DNA of 64,000 nt from positions 4,604,985-4,668,984 of the forward strand of contig OZ029915.1 in assembly GCA_964023275.1 (NCBI GenBank), given 5' to 3'. The notes beneath the pieces were generated by a model that saw only the letters and a program-made list of their open reading frames with translations, did no database searches and had not been told where the DNA came from. The position numbers and the translations under genes are program-made. Origin of the DNA: Norana najaformis. Its lineage: Eukaryota; Annelida; Clitellata; Crassiclitellata; Hormogastridae. Positions 47,401-59,400 of this stretch are shown one piece after another (within the stretch, counting starts at the first letter, position 1; every line of letters begins with the position of its first letter).

Positions 47401-50400
47401 AAATTCATTGTCTACAGCATGATGGCTGAATTATTACTAACACTAATCTATAAAATAACTGGCCTAGACACGGACATGTTTCATGGCCCATTTAGTACAT
47501 ATAAAACAGGCAACACATAATGCCACTGCAAATTATATTTGTATATATTCCTGTATATATTTTCTATTCTTATATTTCACCTAATATATATATATATATA
47601 TATTGTATTTTATTTCTTTTGTAGGGAATGAATTATTATTATTATTATTATTTTAATGTGTGCAAGGTCAGTAAATCTGAATCTGAGACACGAAGCAACT
47701 GCAAATGAATGACTTGCTCAAGGTAACTGTCTAACATAGTAATCATCTATGGGGAGACTCGAACCAATACACTCTGTGTTACAAGGTGAATGCTCTATCC
47801 CACTGTGGTTAACAGTTTTCAGTTTATGGCATGACGTACAGCTTAAACTTGTCATGAAACGGTCAAAGAATGTTGGTCCAAACTGAGTAACAATTATGTA
47901 ACATTATAAGACATGTCATCTATAATAGGCACCTAATGTTTTTTCAGACACTGATGGCTGGCTTGGTGGACTGAATCCGTGTGAATTTCGTGCTCGAACG
48001 AGAAAGACATAACGCGTATTTGGTTGTAAATTCTGAACAAGAAATGATGGCTCTCGGACAAAATCAGTCAACACGAACCAGCCCTTCACAAAAACAATAA
48101 AATATGTAAAAGTAAACAATTATTTTAAAACTAGTAATTTTTGTGCTTTTCTCCAAAGTCTGTAAAATGCTGGAATAATCTGTTTGGTTACATTACATAT
48201 ATTACAATCAACGTAATGAATTTAGAAATTTATTCAGTTTTGGAATTTGGAAATTTAAAATTATTTATAGATGAACCTTGAGTTGACATACTACTCACAA
48301 AATGAATAAGCACTTAATTACAAATTTCAAAAACAATTAATTTAAAACTTATCAGTAAACAATTTACTATTCCACATGAACAAAGAAAACGTTTTTTGGT
48401 TTAAATTTATTCAAATTTAAATTCAAATGCATATAAAATTTGTATAAATTGATATATTAAGTTCAATTTAGGTGAACGATTACCTCGCCAGTATCTGGAC
48501 TAAAATATTCCACCAAATACGATGTAACCGCTAAAGCACCAAAGTTCGCACTGGGCCTCCAGCTGATCCGCATCGTTGTTTCTGTAACATTCGAAACAGT
48601 GATCCTAGGCGGAGAACCTGGAAAGGCCGAGAGCTGTGGAGAGCGGTGGAATATGATTGCTGAATCGGTGGGAGCTTCCACATTTATTGTAGCACTCCAG
48701 CTCGTTTCTCCAGTTTCACTTGAGGCCAGACACGTGTAAAGCCCCGAATCTATCCTACGCAAATCTACAAAAATCAATAAAAGCCAAACAATGGCTTTAA
48801 ACTGATTATAAGTGCTTCATTAGTCCAGAAGTAACAACAAAAAACAACAAACAGCAACAGGAAATGTTGAATAAAATGCCACCCAAAACCCTTTGAAGAA
48901 AAGGTTCATTCTTCTCTCCGTTTATATTATTTTTTCTGCATTTATTAAGTGCCACTATTGACTAAGCATCAATCAGTGGCACTGAGCAACTGTGATTGAA
49001 GGATTTGATCAAGGTCCCTACACAGTAACGGCATAGGGGAAGGCTTGAACCTGTACTCTTGGCATTGCAAGCTGAGCACTCTAACCAGTAGGCTACCATG
49101 CTCCGTGAATTAATATGCATAAAAATGAAAAACATCAGCGCCTGAATCAATCCTAAGAAGCAGACACGGGTAAAAAGTGCAAGCTACTACACTTTCCGAG
49201 CCTCGGCATGAAAAGAATGATGGCCAATCTCTCGACGGCCGCCTCATCTTCCCACCAACAGTGTACGGTCGGTGTACTCATTTCATAGTCGAGTTCACTA
49301 CAGTTATGAGTGGAACAAAAATCTTAAAATATCATTCTATTCTGATGGGGTTATGACCCCTGGGTTTTAGGCTGACAGCCCAGCATGCAAACCATAAATA
49401 ATTTCTTTAGAAGGCACGCATATCGAAGATGATGGCTTTTGACACAAAAATGTTCCACTAAACGAGTTTAACTGAATGGATCACATCAATACCCATGAAA
49501 CTGATTAAAAATTCCTTCTAATCTGCCCTGCAGTAATAAGCCTGTGATACAGAAACTAAGCAGCATTATTACAGGAAGGTATTTAACCTAAATCTTTTTG
49601 TCGAAGAATTAGGTCACTAAAGAATTAGAAAGAATTAGACCTTCACACCAAATGTTTTTTACTACCACGTATCAGGGAAAGGAGTTTATCAAAATGACAA
49701 GCGACAAGTGGCCTACGCAAAGGCAGATTTAGGGTTTCGGACATTCCCTTCCAGACGAATCCACCCGACGTTCTCCAGACATTTCCCCCAATGCATGGCT
49801 AGTGATCCACCTGGGAAGAATTGTCTGGGTGCATTGTCCTAAGGGAAATGCCTAGAACTAATGTCCAAATTGTAATTGTAAAATTTAAGTGTAACTTAAG
49901 ATTTATAAAGCACCTCTTAGAGAATAAACTCAACACGGGTGCTCCCGACCTAAACAAGTAAAATCACTGTTAAACAGTTTAGTCTTCAGGAACCTGTGGA
50001 ACCACGAGAAAGAGAGGAGCTCGAGTAGCAGATCCTCAGAGAGACGGTTCCAGCAGGTGGGAACGACAAATCCCCCAGGTCTGTGTGACTTATTAACATG
50101 AACTTAACTTTGTAGAAATCAACTGATAAATCTAATCTAATCAAATCTGGAAACTTCTGTAGCACCGTTATCATAATGCAAAAAAAGACATCAACTGATG
50201 GGTGTTTATAAGCAAAACTATGCAAATTTCAAGACCAAAATCCACTGAACTGAATCAACACAGACAAAATGAAAAAACTGAAAAAAATCTCATGAAGAAA
50301 TATATTTCTCCACCTCGGTCTTCATTACCTGAGATCTGAAGTGTTCCACCGTCGATAATTGTGAACCTGGAATCAGCCATTGGCAGGACTCGTCCGTTTT

Positions 50401-53400
50401 TCAGCCAGAGAACCTTTGGGGCTGGATCTCCAGTGGCAGAGCAGAACAGTGTTGCAACGCTGTTAATTGGAAGCGTTTGATTCTGAGGACCATAGTGAAT
50501 CACTGGGGGCAGCCGAAAATCACTGGCTAAAACAACGAAAAACACTGCAGTTTTGATTATGACGGCGATGACAAGGATGCTGCTGTATGTACCTGAACAA
50601 TTAAGTAGGTGAAGGTGAATAAGTAAGTAAGTAAATACACTGCAGTTTTGATTATGATGGTGATGACAAGCATGCTGTTGTATGCACCTGAAGAATTAAA
50701 TAAGTAAAGAGTGAATAATTGTAATCGTAATCTCGAGATTTCTACAGCAGCACCCAACGAAAGCCACATCACAGGGACCAGCTTATTTCACAGGGGCTCA
50801 GTCAAAAAAAAATCGATAGGCAAGAGGGTTCAGTTCCAGGTCAAGATCCAAAAGTCAGGCAGAGAGGTGTCTGGGATTGGAGTGGAAACAGAGATAATAG
50901 GAAGAAGGGGAGTCGGGATAAGATCTGTGAAAGATGAATGTTTTCAGTTTTGAATGATAGGCCAATGCAGAAATTTCAAGCGGTGGAGCATAGATGAGCT
51001 TGTATGATGGGTCAGATAACTGTCACAGTTCTGGGGGGGAGTTTATTTCAGAGTGGTGGGACAGCAATGGATATGGAGCAATTACCATATTTTAAGGATG
51101 AGGCGATGGATGGGGCAGAAGTGTTAGGGCCGAAGAGGAGCGGGTTGAGGCAGTGGTTAGGTTGTAAATAACTGACAAAGATAGGAGGGTTGGGAGGATT
51201 GAAGTGCGTTGTAGGTAAGTGATAGGATTTTGTACTGAACAGATGCAATATAACAGCTTAAAAGTCAAAAACAATGCATTTTAACATAAGCTGATCAAAT
51301 AAATTTTTAAACATTCCTTGGATAACAGATTTAATTGTAATTGGAATCATAAACCTGAGACTTTTACAGCACCCAACAAAAGCTAAATCATGGGAACCAG
51401 CTTATTCACAGGCAATCAGTCAAAACAAAATCAATAGGCAAGAAGGTTTCAGTCCCAGGCCAAGATCCAAGACTCAGGCAGGCAGGCAGGCAGTCAGATG
51501 GCTATGGTAGGTGTTGTTTGAAACTGGATCTGCAGGAAAGATAAGCGGAAGCAGAGGAATCAGGATAGGATCTGTGGAAGAGGAGTGTTTTCAGTTTTGA
51601 GTGGAAGACCTGCTCCGAGATTACAAGGGATGAAGCGATAACAACATCAAAGATGGATCAGACAACTGTCGCAATTCTGGCAGATAACAGATTTAACAGA
51701 CTTTGCTGCCTAAAATCTCTCACCTATGACTTGCAGTGTTGCCTTGGCAACCACACTGCCAGCCACGTTGATTGCCTGACAGGAATATTCGCCACTGTCT
51801 TCCACTTTCAATGATCTTATGACTAATCTACCATCTTCTGTGACCGAGATTCGACCGTCGTTACTGTTTGGAAACATGAATACCTCGAATAGAACAGAAA
51901 CAAAGAACACAATTGTACAGCAGAAGATCACAAAATGCAGTACAGTTTAAAAGCCTCTTTGGAAGACCCAAGTAAATAACATGTCTCTAAGAGGGTAATA
52001 AGCTCTCTATTTGAAGGAGAAATTAATAAATGATCAAATTTTAAAATGGTAACAAATAATAACACCAAAACAACAATGAATCTGTAAAATGACATACCTG
52101 GCTGGAATCCTTGTTCCAAAAAAGCGTTGGGGAAGGGTTGCCAGTGACTTCACAAAGAAATGAGACTTGGCGTCCAATGCCGACTGCCATACTTCTCGGA
52201 GTTTTTACAAGTTTCGGAGGAGCTAAATAAGACAACACAGCAAAAAAGCAACCGTTCAGTAGTCGTGTGAAATGTAATGTCACGTAAAGTAATACCATTA
52301 CAGAGGCAACAAAATGTAACCAATTTAGCGTAATTTTCAAGTCTGACGTAAGACTCGTATGTTTCAACTTGCTAACCTGCCGAAGCCTCACGTCTGATTA
52401 TTAGACTTCTCCGACAGAATATGATTGTTGACTGCTGTTTCACTTGAAGCAATCCCCAACCAAAGTCTAGTGCATTAAGACAGCACAGCCACAGAAGCCA
52501 TTAGATTGGTTTTGTCAGTTGTATGTAAGTATGTATGTATCTTGGCATTTACAAAACTTTTTTACGGGAGGGGAGGGAAGGGAGCACATAAGTATCTGGC
52601 TATTTATCGGAATAAAGAGCCTTTAAGAAGCTCACAGAGGTGCTAATCATAAGTATCACCGAAAGCGGACAATAAGAAGATAATAAGTGAGAATTTGCCT
52701 TAAGCCTTGTTCGCTGTTCTTCCACCCCAAAACAACAATTCAAACATCTGGAAATGTCAAGGTTCAGAAGGTTAAAGCAGAGTTAAAACCTGAATTCAAA
52801 CAATAACAGGAGGGGAGGGGAGCTGTCTATGGGATCTAAACCTAAACAAGAGAATGTAACTTGAGGTTACAGGGAAAATTGCAGTCATTTGCAGACCGTA
52901 AATTTAATTTCGGAAAAGAAATGTTTGAAGAGATGTTACAAAATGTGTCAGATTGTCAAAAGTTTCAACAAAAACTAGGACTCCAAGCCTGATTCCAGTT
53001 CCAGAATTAATTTGTAAATTTCTGCGTTAAATCTGTGTCCACCTAGGAAACAGTAGCTCCAGAGGTCTAGGAAATCTGACTGCAGATCAAAGCTGTTCAT
53101 ACCAGTCCAGCCTCTGCCCTAAACAACCCCAAATGGCCCAGATACCCAGCCCCTCATTTCCTTTCCTGAATGAGCTAATAACAGATATTTAAATTGTAAT
53201 TGCACTGCAATCGCATTTGTCCAGTGCCACAAAATGCTAGATTATGTAGATTAGATAAGAGACTAGATAGTGTAAGGAAAAGCTAAGTAGGTAAGATAAT
53301 GGTTGATTTGTTACTTGCCCGTATCTGCAAAAACCTTAGAGGCAAGGTGTTGGGATACATTGACCTTTGGGTTGCAGAATGCAAACAGGACAACTGACCC

Positions 53401-56400
53401 TTTTGGGGTTCAACAATCTTTGGGTTGAAGAATGCAGATGAAACAACAGACCCATTTGCAAATGGTTTGCATGTTAATGCAAATGAATTCCAAATTCTAC
53501 CCTCTACAAGGGAGCACCAGTCAGTGAAGGTAACCATGCTCAGTGCACTTCATTCAGCGGATGTCATTCCCTGTCCTCAGTGCAACACAGACCTGGAACT
53601 CAGAGCATGGAATCAACTGTCGATTCAGGATGAGACTACGCTGGTTTGGCTCTATGTGTGTGCAAAAGCCCACCAGTGGTGACTTTCTCAGTGTATATGA
53701 ACACGATTTGCTCACAGATGAACTTGTTGTTCCTAATGCACTTTGACATCACTTGGGTTAGCAAGCACAGCACATTTCAGAGGTGCTTAAAAGGTGCAAG
53801 AGTATATTAAGAGTCTAGAAACATACATATATACACATGTACATACATATTATTTATTAAGCGCCGCTATCTAATGGCTAAGCATCAATTGATGGCACTG
53901 AGCAATTGTGAGTGAAGGAATTGCTCAAGGTCTCTACACAGTAAACGTCTCAAGGGGGTTCAAACCGTACTCTCAGCATTACAAGCCGAGCACTCTAACC
54001 AATAGCCTATATACATATATAAATATATGCATACACATACATAAATACATGCATGCATGCATACATATATACACATATATAAATAGTCTGTTTCACATGA
54101 TGCACTGAGGTACGAATTTCAATCGTAAAACTGAAAAACACTTAATAATAGCAATATAATAATAATAGCAATATAACACATAACAATAACAAATACAGTA
54201 GTACTAATAGATAACAATAACACTTTGATCACTACACCACTCAAAGATTCTATCAACCCTTTCCAATCAAAGATTCTATTAACTTTTTCTAACCAAAGTT
54301 TGTATTAACGAAATCTATCAACCCTTTCCAATCAAAGATTCTATCAACCCTTTCCAACCAAAGATTCTATCAACCCTTTCCAATCAAAGATTCTATCAAC
54401 CCTTTCCAATCAAAGATTCTATTAACCCTTTCCAACCAAAGATTTTATTAACCTTTTCTAACCAAAGTTTGTATTAACCCTTTCCAACCAAAGATTCTAT
54501 CAATCCTTTCCAATCAAAGATTCTATCAACCCTTTCCAATCAAAGATTCTATTAACCCTTTCCAACCAAAGATTCTATTAACCTTTTCTAACCAAAGTTT
54601 GTATTAACCTTTTCCAACCAAAGTTTGTATTAACCCTTTCCAACCAAAGATTCTATCAACCCTTTCCAACCAAAGATTCTATCAACCCTTTCCAATCAAA
54701 GATTCTATTAACCCTTTCCAACCAAAGATTCTATTAACCTTTTCTAACCAAAGTTTGTATTAACCTTTTCCAACCAAAGTTTGTATTAACCCTTTCCAAC
54801 CAAAGATTCTATCAACCCTTTCCAACCAAAGATTCTATCAACCCTTTCCAATCAAAGATTCTATTAATCCTTTCCAACCAGGCTTAGCGTGCTACAACTG
54901 AAAATCAGGCGCAGCTCCGTATTTCCAGCAACTGATTTACGCAACTGTTTTCCACAACGAAACCTGGAGAATTCCAGGCAACCAACCACTTACAGTGCAC
55001 GGTAAGTCGAGCCTCCGCCTCCTGGAAACCCACGGAGTTCTCCGCCTTGCAGGCGTAGACACCTTCGTCAGAAACCTGTGCTTTCCGGATCCGAAGACTT
55101 TTGTCAGTCATGATCAATGACCTGTAGGAATCGGAAAGACATAAATGCATTCGTCAAACATCAAATGACCCACCGACAAAGCACCCATACAACCAAAAAC
55201 AACTTCTTGCCGATAACTGTTGGGTCCAGACAGCTACTGATAAACGTAAGTAGTTCGGTTACCCAAGCAAAGTAAGAGAATTGGTAGCGTGCTTCCGAAG
55301 CAGAACCACGCAACAAATTCTGTGGAGGAAACGAGAAAACCAACACATCATCTACCATGACCTTCTTCGACAAAACCTTTCTCTGAAATTCATACATAAA
55401 CAGATATAAACTGATCAGATACACAGATATGCATGTCGACATATATAAATAAACGCATGCTTACATAGATGATAAAAGGTATCAGCATACATACACCACC
55501 CATACCTACCTACCTACCTACATTCACAAGTATAAATAATTCAAATAAATATATCTACAAGTCTATACACATAATATATAGTTGTATGCCCATATAATAC
55601 TCTACGCAAATGTTAGGCCTATGTAGGTGATGTGAGTAGGTGCATGCATACAGTAGTTAGCTTATTGGACTGTCAAACCAGAGATCAGGGATTCAAACCC
55701 CACCCGAAGTGAGATACCTGAAAGACCACATGTCAAGATATCTGCTCCATGACTGTCATCTAATGTCATCAGTCACATGTCAAGATATCTGCTCCATTGC
55801 TGTCATCTAATGTCATCAGTCACATGTCAAGATATCTGCTCCATTGCTGTCATCTAATGTCATCAGTCACATGTCAAGATATCTGCTCCATTGCTGTCAT
55901 CTAATGTCGCCAATCACAAGTCAAGATATCTGCTCCACGACTGTCATCTAATGTCATCAGTCACATGTCAAGATATCTGCCCCATTACTGTCATCTAATG
56001 TCAGCAGGCTAGTCATCACTTCTCTAATGTCATCCCTTATCAAATGAGTGCATGGACTTCTGACTGGAAGATCAGATGGCAAGGGTGAGGACTGGCCTGC
56101 AGCCACAATAAGCAGAGGCCGAGAAAATGAAGTCACTAAGACTTCAACCCATCTCTGTCTCTTGGAGTTAGCTTCAGAGGCTGATCCTCTATTCTTCTTT
56201 GTCTGTGGATTTATCACCTGTGAATAAACAGACTCCTGCGACTTATCTTTCTTTGGGAGCTGTAGAAATTGCGAGTTTATGATTACGATTATAATGCGCG
56301 CATATACAAACGGCATAACGTTGACAGGTATGTGTATATAATGTATATATCTATATACAATTAGGTGTATATAATGTATATATGTATATACAGGTATGTG

Positions 56401-59400
56401 TATATAATGTATATATGTATATACAGGTATGTGTATATAATGTATATATGTATATACAGGTATGTGTATATAATGTATATACAGGTGTGTATATAATGTA
56501 TATATGTATATACAGGTATGTGCATATAATGTGTACATATATATATATATATAACCACAAGACCATATGTTCAAGAACAGAAAACTAATTGTAACTGCAA
56601 CAGAGCATTTGTATAGCTCCTCTTGAATCATCTCAGATTTTTCTCAGCACGTTATAATCAGTCGGAGGAGGAAATACAAGAACATTTCACAGAAAAACTA
56701 TTCTGTCTGCTGAATTGGCTACAATAATTCAATTACAGGCACCTTCATTTACACTGTCTTGGTTTAATGAGAGAGCCACATCCATATGTATGTATATATG
56801 TATGTATATATGTACGTATGTATGAATGTATGTATGTATGTATGAACACGTTTCTCTGGCAACAGCATAGCCTCAACCCTGCTCATTTTTCACCAAATTT
56901 ACCAGTTTAGATATCCTTCAACACCTCCAGCCGTTTGAATGGACACTAAATAGAAATGTATAGTGACCATATGGTCTCGACCCTGCTCATTTTTTCAATT
57001 AATTAATCATGTGAAATCCTTCACCACTGCTGCCCGTTTGAATTGGCGCCATGATGCCATTTTAAGCCTCCATGAAGGCACAACAGTCTAGTGGTTAGCA
57101 TGATGGACTGCCTACCAAGAGGTATGAGGTTCGAATCACCACCAGGCCACAAAGACACTGTCAGTGGGAAGAACAAGTGGGAAGGGAGAGGACTGGCTAA
57201 GAATAATGAAGCGGCCGTCTGTCGGTGTTAGCTTAAATTTCCATGGCGGCCTCTCAGTGTTTTGGCTCAAGGGGCTGCACTCTTCCCTTCTTCGTGAATG
57301 AAGCTCCACACAGATTTCTCCTCAGATGTCTGGAGATCCAGGCAAAGAATTAATATCCAGGCGCATGAGTCAGCCACTCGCTGCAATCGGAGAAAAAATT
57401 GGCGATTCTCTCCCCGCTTGGTAATCTGAAGTGATATCCTCTTCATTGTCGGCCTAATTTGATATTCCAAAGATAAAATTGCCACTTCCATACAGTAAAA
57501 GCAAACAAAGTCAAATTAAGATAGCTATCACTTCTGTCTTCCTCCGAAACAGTTTCGTGCCCGCTGGTACAGACTGCCCGCTCTCAGACGATGAGTTACT
57601 GAGCAAATACTAGAAGAAAGAGGGTCTGTTTGGCACCCAGTGATGAGTTATTAAGCTAACGTTAGAGCAGCTTGAAGCTGATTCGGCGAAATTTGTCGCA
57701 ACGGGGAAATAATTATCAGGATCCATTTACAGGCGGCAATTAGGTTAGAGTAAGTCTGAGGCTTTGGTGGTCAATTAGCTGCCTACTGGTAGGAAATTGG
57801 TGCAAGACAGTGGGATCATTCTTAGAAAATGATCAAGTTCTTTTCTCCTCCCCTCTACCTCCTCCCCCTCGCCTTTAACCCCTCCCCACCCCGATTGTTT
57901 GAATTCTTCGGGTGAGACCTCTAAGAGACCACGTGACAGACTAATGGGTCGGGTCAAAGGGTGACTAAACCGTTGCTGCCAGTCATTCTCAGAAGCGGTT
58001 TTCTGTTGTCTTTATGGGCAGTTATGACATCATCTTCATTGTCCGTGTCCAAGAATCACACCCACTAATTAGTGGATGGGTCTCCCTCACTAAGCCGGTT
58101 TTAATAGATAATACAGACAATCAAAATACATAATCACAACAGCTGTCATGATGAGTCAAGCCCTCTGGAACTACCGCAGCATGGCTGCCAATCATTTGGA
58201 GACTTAAGTATTTCCAAGGCCAGGAGCACCTTAAACTGTAATTGTAATTGTAAACGAACATTTATTACCATATAACTGTACATGTAGAGCATCCTTTTTT
58301 CGACCTCGGCCGTACTGGGGCACTCTATAAATCGTCTTATTATTATTATTGTTGTTGTTGTTGTTATCATTATTATTATTATTATCATTATCATTAAAGG
58401 AAATTTCAGAATCTGAAATAACGCTGTGCAAGTCAGACCATTATTTTATACTTACACATGAATACTATGTCGATTCACACGACAGGCCTGGGATTCAAAC
58501 CCGGATCACAGAGGTGAGAAACCGATGAGTTAGCTGCTCCCACCGACACCCTATTACCGATGCAGACGCTTTTTAAATATCTTCCCCAAAGATGAAACTG
58601 GTCATTCCCACTCTCTGCTGAAAAATCTTTAAGGTCATCGAGTGGGGTCAAGGGTTCACACCCACTCACTGCTGCCAACCTGCTTTTAATGCCCCTCAGG
58701 ATGAGTGGATGAGATACAGTGACCCCGTTGTCGTCACTACCCCACTTATAGGGGATGGGGAACCGGTTTCTTCTAACCCCATCATCAGAAAACAGTGCAC
58801 CAACTATAACAGTAGTTGGAGTAGGAGTACAGGCCAGACAACAGCTTCCCAGGTACCAATAAAACTGGAGGTAATTGCAGTTGGTCGGTGCTTTTAAGTC
58901 TCCCTCAGTTACTCGGCCCTTATCTTCATCCTCGCCATTTCCTCAGGCGATGCTGATCCTTAGAACGAAGAGCATCAACAGCATAATGGCCTTGTAATGT
59001 AATAGTCAATTCGTAAAGCGCCTCTCAAACGCTGTTGCCGTGATGCAGTCGTATCAAAGAGACCAACAAACGATATCACTCTGAGACGATGTATCTGAAT
59101 ATCTGATTACTCATATAGCACCTTTTAAGTACCGGTATACACATATGTATCTGGCTATTTGCCGGTACCTTTTAAGTATACATGTATTATCTGAGTGTTT
59201 ACCGGTATAAAAAGCCTTTATGAACCTCACAGAGGTGCTAATCGTAAGTATCACTTGAAAGCAGACAATAAGAAGATAATATGTGAGAATTTGCCTTGAG
59301 CTTGTTCGTTGTTCTTCCACCCCAAAACAACAATTCAAATGTCTGGAACGGAAAGTCAAGGTTCAGACAGTTAAAGCAGAGTTAAACCTGATTTCACACA

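Noticed and set aside
58475..58550. A functional tRNA gene
   Set aside because: A and B boxes are present but the arms do not pair cleanly by eye and similar heads occur in SINEs; treated as tRNA-like.
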